This document shows, piece by piece, positions 26,956 to 35,683 of a stretch of DNA of 64,000 nt; position 1 is the stretch's first letter, and each line of letters starts with the position of its first letter. A program made the translations under genes and the position numbers. Source of the stretch: Ignavibacterium sp. (lineage in GTDB: Bacteria; Bacteroidota; Ignavibacteria; Ignavibacteriales; Ignavibacteriaceae); assembly GCF_025998815.1 (NCBI RefSeq), contig NZ_AP026678.1:2170001-2234000 (forward strand), in the 5' to 3' direction. The notes under the pieces are model-generated. The model ran no database searches, was not told where the DNA came from, and worked only from the letters and a program-made list of their open reading frames with translations.

Positions 26956-27852
26956 ATGCAAGTCGGAATCGTTGCCAACATAACAAAAGAAAGTGTGATG
27001 GAAGTTGTTGCTACTTTCATCAGGAAATTAAAAGATAATAAGCTTGATTATCTGCTAACTCATTCACTTAATGAACGAGATGGTAAAGTAAAAATTGAAA
27101 TTGATGATGAATTTATTGTTGACGACTCTGATCTTTATCAGCAAAGTGACTTAATAATTTCTTTCGGCGGCGATGGAACTATGCTTGCAACTGCATTCAA
27201 TGCCCAAAAGTTTGATAAACCGGTTCTGGGTATTAATCTCGGCAAACTCGGATTTCTTGTTGAAGCAGATGTTGCTCATCTTGATGTGGTAATTGATACG
27301 ATTAAAAATAAAAAATACACAATCGAAGAAAGAATGATTATTGAAGGTAATTGCTCAGATTATGAATGCGAAAAAATGATTGCAATAAATGACCTTGTAA
27401 TTGATAAAGGCGGCTGGCCCAAAATGATTGAACTTACAGTCTGGGTTGACGGTGAATATGTTACAACTTTCACTGCAGACGGTCTTATTGCTGCGACTCC
27501 GACTGGTTCAACAGGTTATTCAATTTCGGTTGGCGGACCAATAGTAAATCCCAAAGCAGATGTGATCACTCTGTCTCCTATTTCACCTCACAGCTTAACG
27601 ATAAGACCAATTGTTCTGCCGAGCAAAAGTGAAATTACAATTAAAGCCGATTCACTTCACAGGGATATAAAAGTAAATTGTGATGGTCAGCGCTCATATT
27701 CCTTTCCACCTCCGATGGAGATAATAATAAAGAAGAGTGAAAAATCATTAAAGCTTGTTCATACTTCATTAACAACTTATTTCCAAACATTACGAACAAA
27801 ACTTCTTTGGGGAATTGATACAAGATATTCGAATAAGGAAAATAAGAAATGA
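26956..27852 (+). CDS. nadK: NAD kinase
   Basis: A 298-residue cytosolic enzyme that phosphorylates NAD to NADP. The catalytic GGDGT motif appears as ISFGGDGTMLATAFNAQ (about residues 70-86), followed by NLGKLGFLVE. The NAD-binding region is GLIAATPTGSTGYSISVGGP, and the late SPHSLTIRPIVLP segment is conserved across the family. The length fits bacterial NadK (about 290). The thioredoxin-like gene begins inside its stop (ATGA), so the two are coupled. Confidence 0.95.
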   Translation: MQVGIVANITKESVMEVVATFIRKLKDNKLDYLLTHSLNERDGKVKIEIDDEFIVDDSDLYQQSDLIISFGGDGTMLATAFNAQKFDKPVLGINLGKLGFLVEADVAHLDVVIDTIKNKKYTIEERMIIEGNCSDYECEKMIAINDLVIDKGGWPKMIELTVWVDGEYVTTFTADGLIAATPTGSTGYSISVGGPIVNPKADVITLSPISPHSLTIRPIVLPSKSEITIKADSLHRDIKVNCDGQRSYSFPPPMEIIIKKSEKSLKLVHTSLTTYFQTLRTKLLWGIDTRYSNKENKK

Positions 27853-28358
27853 AAAATTTCATAATTGCAATTCTGTTATTCGCTTCAGGAATTTCTGAAG
27901 CTCAGCAGTTCAAAAATACAACAATAGACACTGTAAAGAATAAGAAAATGTTAATTGGTTACTGCACAAGAGAAGCATTTCAGGATACTGCTTTTAAGGA
28001 TTGGTTTGATGAAAGTTACAATTCCTATCAACCGGATTTCGAAATACTTGATAAGTTGGAAGGTAAACTTGAAGACATTTCAATAACAATTGTAATGGGT
28101 ACCTGGTGCAGTGATTCAAGAGAACAAGTACCTTCATTCTACAAAATTTTGGATGAGATTAATTATCCCTCTGAAAAAGTAAAACTTATTTGTGTTGACA
28201 GAAAGAAAAAGGGATTATCAAACGAAGCCGATGATTTGAATATCGAATTAGTCCCCACAATTATCTTTTATCGCAACGGCGAAGAAATCGGTAGAATAAT
28301 TGAAACTCCACAGGAAAGTTTAGAGAAGGATTTGCTGGGAATAGTAAGCAATCTTTAA
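27849..28358 (+). CDS. Exported thioredoxin-fold protein with CxxS active site
   Basis: A 169-residue protein with a signal peptide (cleaved near ISEAQQ). The thioredoxin-like core has VMGTWCSDSREQVPSFYKIL, in which the usual CxxC is CSDS, so the resolving Cys is Ser. The cis-Pro region is LNIELVPTIIFYRNGEEIGR. A WCxDS-type site is known in a thioredoxin subgroup found in Bacteroidetes-like genomes. With one active-site Cys, disulfide reduction by the normal mechanism is unlikely; isomerase, mixed-disulfide or bacillithiol/CoA-linked chemistry is possible. It is translationally coupled to nadK. Confidence 0.75.
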   Translation: MKNFIIAILLFASGISEAQQFKNTTIDTVKNKKMLIGYCTREAFQDTAFKDWFDESYNSYQPDFEILDKLEGKLEDISITIVMGTWCSDSREQVPSFYKILDEINYPSEKVKLICVDRKKKGLSNEADDLNIELVPTIIFYRNGEEIGRIIETPQESLEKDLLGIVSNL

Positions 28359-28408
28359 TGAAACATTTTCAACTTAATCACATCTAATTCTGAAAAAATC
28401 TATTTACC

Positions 28409-28440
28409 TTGACAGTGCATTTTTGCACTGATAAATTTGC
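28409..28440 (+). promoter_or_regulatory. htpX promoter with embedded palindromic operator
   Basis: TTGACA (28409-28414) and TAAATT (28432-28437) are spaced 17 nt apart, and the -10 box reads TAAATTTGC, also matching the Bacteroidetes-type TAnnTTTG element. A perfect inverted repeat, CAGTGCA-N4-TGCACTG (28413-28430), fills the spacer between the boxes, the classic place for a repressor site. The start would fall near 28445, giving a leader of about 20 nt that contains AAGGAG. Confidence 0.7.
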
Positions 28441-28464
28441 TACAGAAAATTAATAAGGAGAAAA

Positions 28465-29310
28465 ATGAACGCAATTAAAACAGTATTCTTAATGTCATTG
28501 ATGATGGCTTTATTCCTGGTTGTTGGTTATCTGCTCGGTGGTAAATCAGGAATGACCATCGCTTTTATATTTTCACTTGCAATGAACTTTGGTTCATATT
28601 GGTTTTCGGACAAAATTGTTCTGGCTATGTATCGTGCAAAGCCAGTAACAAGAGAAGAAGCTCCGAGATTCTATGATATGGTTGAAAGACTTGCAAAGAA
28701 TGCAAACCTGCCGATGCCCAAAGTTTATATAATTAACGACCCTACTCCGAATGCATTTGCAACCGGAAGAAATCCACAGAACGCAGCGGTTGCGGCTACA
28801 ACAGGAATTCTTCAAACATTAAATGATGAAGAAATAGCCGGTGTAATGGCTCACGAACTTGCGCATGTTAAGCACAGAGATATTCTGATCAGCACAATTG
28901 CTGCCACTTTAGTGGGAACAATTTCATACATTGCACAAATGGCTGGCTGGCTTGCAATGTTCGGAAGAAATGATGACAGAGAAGGAGGAAGTGGTTTGGG
29001 AGGTTTATTCTTAATTATTTTATCACCAATTATTGCCATGATGCTTCAAATGGCAATCTCAAGATCAAGAGAATATATGGCAGATGAAGGTGGTGCAAAG
29101 ATTAGCGGAAATCCATTAGCATTGGCTAATGCCCTCGCAAAAATTTCTCGTGCAAATCAGGTTCATCATATGCGTGATGTTAATCCTGCAACAGCTCATA
29201 TGTTTATAATCAGTCCGTTGTTTGGAGGATTGGGCAAATTATTTTCAACACATCCACCTGTTGAAGAAAGAATAAAAAGACTTCAGGAGCTTGCAGCGGG
29301 AAGAAGATAA
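28465..29310 (+). CDS. htpX: HtpX zinc metalloprotease (M48)
   Basis: A 281-residue inner-membrane protease. Two N-terminal helices (about 5-25 and 29-50) precede the catalytic HELAH (His130, Glu131, His134) in VMAHELAHVKHRD. Two further helices follow (ISTIAATLVGTISYIAQMAG and GLFLIILSPIIAMMLQMAIS), then SREYMADEGGAKISG with the third zinc ligand Glu. The C-terminus has HMFIISPLFGG and STHPPVEERIKRL, exactly as in E. coli HtpX. It degrades misfolded membrane proteins together with FtsH. The operator-like palindrome in its promoter suggests stress-linked control. Confidence 0.95.
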   Translation: MNAIKTVFLMSLMMALFLVVGYLLGGKSGMTIAFIFSLAMNFGSYWFSDKIVLAMYRAKPVTREEAPRFYDMVERLAKNANLPMPKVYIINDPTPNAFATGRNPQNAAVAATTGILQTLNDEEIAGVMAHELAHVKHRDILISTIAATLVGTISYIAQMAGWLAMFGRNDDREGGSGLGGLFLIILSPIIAMMLQMAISRSREYMADEGGAKISGNPLALANALAKISRANQVHHMRDVNPATAHMFIISPLFGGLGKLFSTHPPVEERIKRLQELAAGRR

Positions 29311-29363
29311 AAATTTTTCAAATGCTTGAATAGAATCTGCATTCTTATGATATTCGCAGTGTG

Positions 29364-29987
29364 ATGAAAACGAAATTAAATAATACAGCCGGATTACGAA
29401 ACTTTTCGTTCCGGCTTTTTTTATTTCTTACAATCTCGGGTTTCATTTCAGCTTTCGGTCAATCAAAATCAAATCTTGAAATATTTTTTGCTCAGATTGA
29501 CTCAGTTGGAATGCAAGTTCGGCAAAATGTTCAGGATAAAAATTTACCTTTAAAACTTAATTTTCTTTCAAGTCCTGAGTATTCAATACTTGAAAATCGT
29601 TTAACCTCATTTTTTGTAAAGAATAACTTTAAAATCTCAAGAGAAGAATCTTCTCAGCTTTTAATAAATTTTACTATTACTGAAGCAATTGTAAAATACA
29701 ACGATTCTTTTCGTGATGGTTTGTTTGGCGATATTCTTGTTGAAAGAGAAATAAATCTTAACGGGAATTTCTTAATTCCGGATAAAAATTATTCCAAAGA
29801 TTTCTCTTACAGTTATACCGACACCATTAAATATGATCAATTAAATGAAATTGAAAACCGGGCATATCCTTTCACTCAAAACAATCATCCTTCCGAACCA
29901 TTCTTCTCAAGTTTGATTGAACCGGTGATTGCTATTGGAGCAGCGGCAACAGCTGTAATTTTATTCTTCACAATCAGATCCAAGTAG
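29364..29987 (+). CDS. Secreted hypothetical protein
   Basis: A 207-residue protein starting at the ATG at 29364 (a GTG directly before it is possible). A long n-region precedes a signal core (RLFLFLTISGFISAFGQ). The mature part has a predicted alpha/beta layout (SNLEIFFAQIDSVGMQVRQN, YSILENRLTSFFVKNNF) and ends with a second hydrophobic helix (LIEPVIAIGAAATAVILFFT) followed by RSK, so it may be anchored by its C-terminus. No family is recognised. Remarkably, codons 8-20 coincide with a strong terminator-like hairpin (29387-29422), so expression may depend on read-through. It could be an envelope assembly protein, given bamD downstream, but this is speculation. Confidence 0.65.
   Translation: MKTKLNNTAGLRNFSFRLFLFLTISGFISAFGQSKSNLEIFFAQIDSVGMQVRQNVQDKNLPLKLNFLSSPEYSILENRLTSFFVKNNFKISREESSQLLINFTITEAIVKYNDSFRDGLFGDILVEREINLNGNFLIPDKNYSKDFSYSYTDTIKYDQLNEIENRAYPFTQNNHPSEPFFSSLIEPVIAIGAAATAVILFFTIRSK
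29387..29425 (+). terminator. Intrinsic terminator lying inside the next gene's signal-peptide codons
   Basis: AGCCGGA (29387-29393) pairs with TCCGGCT (29410-29416), with an inner ACGAA/TTCGT stem and an ACTT loop, followed by seven T residues and ATTT. This is as good as the other terminators in the window. It is 77 nt after the htpX stop but within the coding frame of the following gene. Confidence 0.7.
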
Positions 29988-30059
29988 AAATTTTACCTTT
30001 GATGCCTCTGCGATTTTAATTATAATTGTGCAGTTTTTTAATCAATTTTAAAGAATTTT

Positions 30060-30821
30060 ATGCTGAAGAAACTATTAGTGTTTGGCTTTTTAGGTTTCAT
30101 TATAACTTCCTGTTCAGGTTCATTGGATACCTCAAATCTTACTGCCGAGGAAAGATTGGCTCATTCCAAAAAACTTTATGAAGATGAGGACTACGAAGAA
30201 GCTGCAAAAGAATTTGAAGCTTTGTTGTTGCAATTTCCCGGTAGTGCAGTTAGCGATGATGCTCAATTCTATCTTGGGATGACAAGATATAAAAGAGGTG
30301 AATACATAATCGGTGCATACGAATTCAGTAAACTCATCAAGGGAATGCCTACAAGCGAATTCGTTCCTGAAGCTCAGTATATGCTGGCTGAATGTTATTA
30401 TCAGCTTTCTCCGGATTATTCATTAGATCAGAAATACACAAAAAAAGCTATAGAAGAGTTTCAGGTTTTTATCGATTTCTTCCCTCTCGACAGCAAGGTT
30501 GCCGAAGCAGAGAAAAAAATTAATGAAATGAATGATAAACTTGCCCGCAAAGAGTTTGATACCGCAAGAATTTATGAAAAACTTGAATACACTAAAGCAG
30601 CATTAAAGTATTATGACAATGTGATGGAAATTTATCACGACACAAAGTACGCTCCGCTTGCACATTACAATAAAATTAATCTGCTAGTAAGTAAGAACAG
30701 AAACCAGGAAGCACTTGATGCTGCTAATTCATTTCTGCAGAAATATCCGAACGATTCAAATTTTTCTTCGGTAGAAAAAATTAAAGCATCGTTGGAAAGT
30801 AAAATCTCAGCAAGCAACTGA
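30060..30821 (+). CDS. bamD: Outer-membrane assembly lipoprotein BamD
   Basis: A 253-residue lipoprotein: MLKKLLVFGFLGFIITSC is the signal, with acyl-Cys at residue 18. It then carries five TPR-like units, beginning with EERLAHSKKLYEDEDYEEAA and FPGSAVSDDAQFYLGMTRYK, and including GAYEFSKLIKGMPTSEFVPE, AIEEFQVFIDFFPLDSKVAE and ALKYYDNVMEIYHDTKYAPL. This pattern and length match BamD/YfiO, the essential lipoprotein that works with BamA to insert beta-barrels, in line with the many barrel proteins here. It lies directly upstream of the thioesterase gene (1-nt gap). Confidence 0.9.
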   Translation: MLKKLLVFGFLGFIITSCSGSLDTSNLTAEERLAHSKKLYEDEDYEEAAKEFEALLLQFPGSAVSDDAQFYLGMTRYKRGEYIIGAYEFSKLIKGMPTSEFVPEAQYMLAECYYQLSPDYSLDQKYTKKAIEEFQVFIDFFPLDSKVAEAEKKINEMNDKLARKEFDTARIYEKLEYTKAALKYYDNVMEIYHDTKYAPLAHYNKINLLVSKNRNQEALDAANSFLQKYPNDSNFSSVEKIKASLESKISASN

Positions 30822-30822
30822 T

Positions 30823-31296
30823 ATGACAGCCAAACCTGTAAGTGATTCACAAATTGTAATGACTGAACTTGTGTTGCCTAATCATACAAATCAGCTTGGT
30901 AATCTTTTGGGCGGACAGCTTATGCATTGGATTGACATCTGTGCTGCATTAAGTGCTGCAAAACATTCCAATCGTGTTTGTGTCACTGCTTCGGTTGACA
31001 GAATTGATTTTCACCATCCGATAAGACTTGGTGATGCAGTAACACTTGTTGCTTCAGTAAACAGAGTATTCAGAACATCTATGGAAGTTGGTGTTAAGGT
31101 TTATGCACAGAATTTTCGCGAAGGTACAAAGATTCATACAAACACAGCTTATCTCACTTTTGTTGCCGTTGATGCTGAGGGCAAACCTGTTCCCGCTCCG
31201 GAAGCAATTCCTGTATCGGAAGATGAAAAGAGAAGATATGAAGAAGCTCTTATCAGAAGAGAAAACCGACTTAAGACCCGCTCACATAAGCAGTAA
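30823..31296 (+). CDS. Acyl-CoA thioesterase, hotdog fold (YciA/BACH type)
   Basis: A 157-residue cytosolic hotdog protein. The family signature is VLPNHTNQLGNLLGGQLMHW followed by IDICAALSAAKHSN; the Asn-His and the Asp on the central helix are the usual catalytic residues. RIDFHHPIRLGDAVTLVASV is the next conserved block. It hydrolyses acyl-CoA thioesters to free acid and CoA; the chain length is unknown. The C-terminus is highly charged. Its 3' end overlaps the N-terminal coding part of the next gene by 59 nt. Confidence 0.9.
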   Translation: MTAKPVSDSQIVMTELVLPNHTNQLGNLLGGQLMHWIDICAALSAAKHSNRVCVTASVDRIDFHHPIRLGDAVTLVASVNRVFRTSMEVGVKVYAQNFREGTKIHTNTAYLTFVAVDAEGKPVPAPEAIPVSEDEKRRYEEALIRRENRLKTRSHKQ

Positions 31297-33385
31297 AATT
31301 CTTTTTTTTATTTTACTCTTTTCCTCAACTTCATTCAATCAGATTCCCATAAATGGTTTCTGCAAACTCGATAAACTTTCTGCACCGGAAGGTTATAACA
31401 AAATTTTCTCGTTCAACTATAACAAAGATTCTTATACTGACTTATTACTTTTTAATCCTCTTAAAACAGAAGCATCTCTTTTAACAGGTGAACAGAACTT
31501 AAAATTTTCAAAGCCAAAGACAATTAAGTTTCCTTTTGAACCAGCTCAATTCAAACCTGTTTATGATTCTCTTTTTCAGATTTCTTATTATGCTTTCACA
31601 TCAAGAAGAAGCAGATTGTTTGGAACTTTGACATTCAATGAAAATGGGAATCCAACAATTATTCAGTCTGTAAAATTAAATTCCTATCCGGAGGTCATTG
31701 ATGAAATTGATCCGGATAACAATGGCAAACCAATCTTTCTTGTTGGTGGAAAATCATTCGATGGGATTTCCATATTCAACTCATCAAATGAAAAACTTGA
31801 AGAAGAAAAAATTATTTCCGGTACTTCATTTTCATTTGCTCAATTCATTCATCTTAACAGTGATGATATAATTGATATCATCGCATACAACTTGTTTGAA
31901 AAGTCATTATTCTTCTTAATAAATAACGGGAGAAACGAATTTAATGTTTCAAGAAAAATTCAACTTGATAATCAGATTAACTATCTGCACATTTTTGATA
32001 TAAATCTGGACTCTTTCAAGGATATCATTTATTCAGATGAAAATGGAATAAAAATTTTATTCGGCGACCCGCTTTATCTTTTTGAAAAAAGTACTTCTAA
32101 TTCGACTAATTACAAAGTTGATAACATTGCAATTGCTGATTTTAATCACGATGGTCTTTTTGATATCCTATATTCATCAAATGAAAATGGAATTGTGTCT
32201 GCATTGTTCACAAAAAATCAATTCTCCTTTTATGAAGAATTGATTTATCTCCAGACTTCAACTTTATCTGATTTAATTCCATTCTTTACCAAGTTTATTT
32301 ATGGTGCTGTTTATCTGAATGAAGCCGGCGAAATAGGAATCTTGTCAGAAGTTAATTCACTAAAAGATGATATTACTATATCGCTTGCAATTCTTCCTGA
32401 AGATATAATTGATTTTGATTATAACAACAATGGAATAAATGACTTTGCCTTTATTGATAAGAAAGATCGTCAGTTAAAATTCATTTTAAGAAATAATGTT
32501 GGAATCCCTGCTTATTATTATTCAATAAAACTGTTTGGCGATAACAATAGAATTTTGTTTTTCGATCAGGAAAACAGTAAAAAAATATTTTATACTTATT
32601 CATCAAACCAAAAACTGATTGAAATTCTTTATGTTGATTTTTCAAAATTTAAATTCAGCAGAGAGAATTTATATGTTGATGGTGAACTTCTCGATTTAAT
32701 GGTAACTTCTTCACCCGAATCAAAACCAAACCTTCATATCCTTATAGAAAAGAATAAAAAACTTAAGTACGGTGTCTATACATTTTCTTCTATCAAATAC
32801 ATTTTTATTAGCTATCCGGAAGTTCCTGAAAACTGGTTTGATGCATTAATACTAAATCCATACAAAAATCAAATTGCATATTGGGCACAAACTCAAAATC
32901 AGTATCAGCTTATCTTTAATGAATTTTTAACTAACAGTAATAAAAAAGAAATTATATACAGTATCAGTACTGAAAACAAAATAAAAACCTATTCCACCAA
33001 AGCTTTATTATCCGAAGATTTGTTTCTTTTCTCATCAGTCATCGAAGACCGCACAAGAATAAGGTTATTGATGTTTGATCAGAATATTGCTGTATTTTCA
33101 AGAAAAATTTATGAAAATATAAAAATGAAAAATTCTTTGAATAGGATAACAAACGGTAATCATATATCTTTTGGAAATGATAACTTATTATATTTTTATA
33201 ATGAAGGTTTGAAAAATTTTAACAGAGTTTTTGTTAACAGGTATTATAACAGATTTAATATTGTAAGAATTTTTGAAGATATAAACATTAAAAAATTTCT
33301 CGTTACAAAACTCGATACAAGGAATAAACATCTGGTTTATATTGACGCAGTTGACAACTTAATTAAGGTGAAAAAGATAACTTGA
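31238..33385 (+). CDS. Secreted FG-GAP/VCBS-repeat-like protein
   Basis: I set the start at the ATG at 31238, giving a 715-residue protein whose signal core is ILFFILLFSSTSFNQ; a longer frame from 31088 would put 50 improbable residues in front. The body contains repeated DxDxNxDGxxD-like loops, for example IFDINLDSFKDIIYSDENG, IADFNHDGLFDILYSSNENG and DFDYNNNGINDFAFIDKKD, typical of calcium-binding FG-GAP beta-propeller blades. It resembles surface proteins of this phylum. It is immediately followed by the metalloprotease gene through a TTGA overlap, suggesting linked function or at least one transcript. Substrate or partner unknown. Confidence 0.7.
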   Translation: MKKLLSEEKTDLRPAHISSKILFFILLFSSTSFNQIPINGFCKLDKLSAPEGYNKIFSFNYNKDSYTDLLLFNPLKTEASLLTGEQNLKFSKPKTIKFPFEPAQFKPVYDSLFQISYYAFTSRRSRLFGTLTFNENGNPTIIQSVKLNSYPEVIDEIDPDNNGKPIFLVGGKSFDGISIFNSSNEKLEEEKIISGTSFSFAQFIHLNSDDIIDIIAYNLFEKSLFFLINNGRNEFNVSRKIQLDNQINYLHIFDINLDSFKDIIYSDENGIKILFGDPLYLFEKSTSNSTNYKVDNIAIADFNHDGLFDILYSSNENGIVSALFTKNQFSFYEELIYLQTSTLSDLIPFFTKFIYGAVYLNEAGEIGILSEVNSLKDDITISLAILPEDIIDFDYNNNGINDFAFIDKKDRQLKFILRNNVGIPAYYYSIKLFGDNNRILFFDQENSKKIFYTYSSNQKLIEILYVDFSKFKFSRENLYVDGELLDLMVTSSPESKPNLHILIEKNKKLKYGVYTFSSIKYIFISYPEVPENWFDALILNPYKNQIAYWAQTQNQYQLIFNEFLTNSNKKEIIYSISTENKIKTYSTKALLSEDLFLFSSVIEDRTRIRLLMFDQNIAVFSRKIYENIKMKNSLNRITNGNHISFGNDNLLYFYNEGLKNFNRVFVNRYYNRFNIVRIFEDINIKKFLVTKLDTRNKHLVYIDAVDNLIKVKKIT

Positions 33386-35049
33386 CAAAAAAAATTTTCT
33401 ACATATTTCTGATTATATTTTATCAGGGAATTTTTGCACAGGAATTTACAAGAAGTCAGCTTGACTCGTTGTACAATCGATTTCTCTATGTTAGAAGTGA
33501 GAATAAAGTTGAGTCCGAACGACCATCTGATTTTAATGAACAGCCGGAGAAGTGCGGTCTTGGTTTCGTAAATACAATTGTTCTGAATATTGATAAGTTC
33601 TTACCTGAACAACAAGCTATTCTGAAAGTTCTTCTTCAACGACCGTCTTTGCAAACCAGCATTGTTACGCCCAAAGGATATTTCAGAATACATTATGATC
33701 AAACAGGTACCAATGCGCCGGGATATTCTTTAACTGAACTCGCAGCGGCTCTCGATTCGGCTTATGAATTTGAAGTTAATTTTCTTGGTTATCCTCCACC
33801 ACCACCTGATAATGGTGCCGGAGGAGATGACAGATATGACATTTACATACTTGATCTTGGCGGAAGTTATTATGGTTATACTCAGTTCGAAGATCAGATT
33901 GGTAACGGAAAATATTTAACATTTACTGTAATTGATAATGACTATCAGGGATATTTCTCAACAGGAATAAACGGAGCACGAGTTACTGTTGCTCACGAAT
34001 TTCATCACGGTATTCAGGCGGGAAATTATATTTACCGCGATTCAGATTTATTCTATTATGAAATTACTTCGACTGCAATGGAAGAATTTGTATTTGATGA
34101 TGTGAACGATTACTACGCTTATATGCCTGATTACTTCAATAATCCCACAAGAGCTTTTGCACAGAACAATGGTTACAATCTTGCAATCTGGAACATTTTT
34201 TTGAAAGATAGATTTGGGTTTGATATTCTGAAAAGACAATGGGAACTGCTTCCTTCGGCAAGAGCATTAAATGCAATAAATATTAGTCTTAATGAAAAAG
34301 GTTCAACATTCCGGAATGAACTTAACAGATTTGGTGTGTGGACATATTTCACCAACTATCGAACATTTCCCGGAAAATATTTTGAGGAAGCAGCTAATTA
34401 TCCTTTAATCAGAACTACAAGTCCGATGGCATTTACTCCACCATCAAAATCTTTTACAATGAGTACAAGACCAACAACCAACTATTTCCTTAAGATTGTT
34501 GATGGAAGAGACACACTAATCTCAATCATTTCAAACTCAGATATTATTTCCGGAATAGATAGCGTAAATAATTCTTTTGGTTTCGAATACATACTTTATA
34601 GCGACACTTCTGTTGCCGACAGAAAATTAGCTGACAAATATTCAGCTACATTAAATGCATCTCCTCAGAATTTCTGGAGTGCTTCTGAAGTATTGAATAA
34701 TTTTGTTGTTAATGGTGATTCGACTTTCAAAATTTTTGGCAACGATAAAGAAACCTTTGCATTCCCCAACCCTTACAGATACAGTAAAAAATATGGTTTG
34801 GGAAATTTTGTTTACTTTCAAATTCAGGCAGAACTTGGTGATGAAGTTGATTTAAGTATTTTCACAACTGCAATGAAACTGGTTTATAATTCAAAAGAAT
34901 CTGTTTCATTTCTGCCGAACGGTGCCAAAGGAATTAAATACGAAGTAAAAGATTTGGACAGAAAGCATCTTGCATCTGGAATTTATATTTACACAATTAA
35001 AATTCAGGATAAAACAGTTACAGGAAAGTTTGTAGTATTTAATGAGTAA
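33382..35049 (+). CDS. Secreted metalloprotease, MXAN_6640 family, with sorting-like C-terminus
   Basis: A 555-residue protein starting at a TTG that overlaps the preceding TGA. It has a signal peptide ending near YQGIFAQ. The catalytic zinc motif is VTVAHEFHHGIQAGNY (HEFHH) with nearby DNGAGGDDRYDIYILDLGG, the pattern of the MXAN_6640 family of putative metalloproteases. The C-terminal 80 residues start FAFPNPYRYSKKYGLGN and end HLASGIYIYTIKIQDKTV plus TGKFVVFNE. This looks like a type A sorting domain of the type IX secretion system or a FlgD-like Ig domain, implying export across the outer membrane. It overlaps ccmA by 8 nt, an unusual neighbour for a Ccm operon. Confidence 0.78.
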   Translation: MTKKIFYIFLIIFYQGIFAQEFTRSQLDSLYNRFLYVRSENKVESERPSDFNEQPEKCGLGFVNTIVLNIDKFLPEQQAILKVLLQRPSLQTSIVTPKGYFRIHYDQTGTNAPGYSLTELAAALDSAYEFEVNFLGYPPPPPDNGAGGDDRYDIYILDLGGSYYGYTQFEDQIGNGKYLTFTVIDNDYQGYFSTGINGARVTVAHEFHHGIQAGNYIYRDSDLFYYEITSTAMEEFVFDDVNDYYAYMPDYFNNPTRAFAQNNGYNLAIWNIFLKDRFGFDILKRQWELLPSARALNAINISLNEKGSTFRNELNRFGVWTYFTNYRTFPGKYFEEAANYPLIRTTSPMAFTPPSKSFTMSTRPTTNYFLKIVDGRDTLISIISNSDIISGIDSVNNSFGFEYILYSDTSVADRKLADKYSATLNASPQNFWSASEVLNNFVVNGDSTFKIFGNDKETFAFPNPYRYSKKYGLGNFVYFQIQAELGDEVDLSIFTTAMKLVYNSKESVSFLPNGAKGIKYEVKDLDRKHLASGIYIYTIKIQDKTVTGKFVVFNE

Positions 35050-35683
35050 CTATTCTTTAGAAGTAAATCAACTTACCAAATATTTTGGCAGAAGACTGAT
35101 TTTCAGTAATCTAAATTTCAGATTTGTTGATAGTGGTATATTTGGAATTTCAGGTCCAAACGGCTCCGGTAAATCAACACTTGTGAAAATGCTTGCCGGA
35201 ATTATTGGAGCTAACAAAGGTGAAGTAAAACATTTTCTTGATGGGAAAGAAGTTTTACCTGAAAAGATTCACAACCATATCGGATTTGTTTCTCCTTATC
35301 TGGTTTTATATGAGGAATTTTCCGCCGAGGAAAATCTGCTGATGTTCGCAAAAATCAGAGGTGTGGAATACGACAAGTCAAGAGTTGATTATCTCTTTGA
35401 AAAATTTTTGCTTCTGAAACGAAAAGATGATTTAGTAAAAACTTATTCATCCGGAATGAAACAAAGACTGAAATTTATTTTTGCACTTATGCATTCACCT
35501 CAATTAATTATTCTTGATGAACCGACATCAAATCTTGATGACGAAGGTAAAAATTCAGTTTATGAACTTATTCGTGAAGAAGGAAAAAAGAACATAGTTT
35601 TAGTAGCATCAAATGAAAAGAACGATCTTGATCAATGCACAGAAACAATTTTTCTTGAGAATTACAAACAGTTAAACTCATGA
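35042..35683 (+). CDS. ccmA: ABC transporter ATP-binding protein CcmA
   Basis: A 213-residue ATPase. Walker A is SGPNGSGKSTLVKMLAG, the signature is TYSSGMKQRLKFIFALMH, and Walker B is LIILDEPTSNLDDEG. Its position directly before ccmB identifies it as the ATPase of the CcmAB complex, which powers release of holo-CcmE from CcmC during cytochrome c maturation. Size matches CcmA (about 205). It begins inside the end of the metalloprotease gene and overlaps ccmB by 4 nt (ATGA). Confidence 0.88.
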   Translation: MSNYSLEVNQLTKYFGRRLIFSNLNFRFVDSGIFGISGPNGSGKSTLVKMLAGIIGANKGEVKHFLDGKEVLPEKIHNHIGFVSPYLVLYEEFSAEENLLMFAKIRGVEYDKSRVDYLFEKFLLLKRKDDLVKTYSSGMKQRLKFIFALMHSPQLIILDEPTSNLDDEGKNSVYELIREEGKKNIVLVASNEKNDLDQCTETIFLENYKQLNS

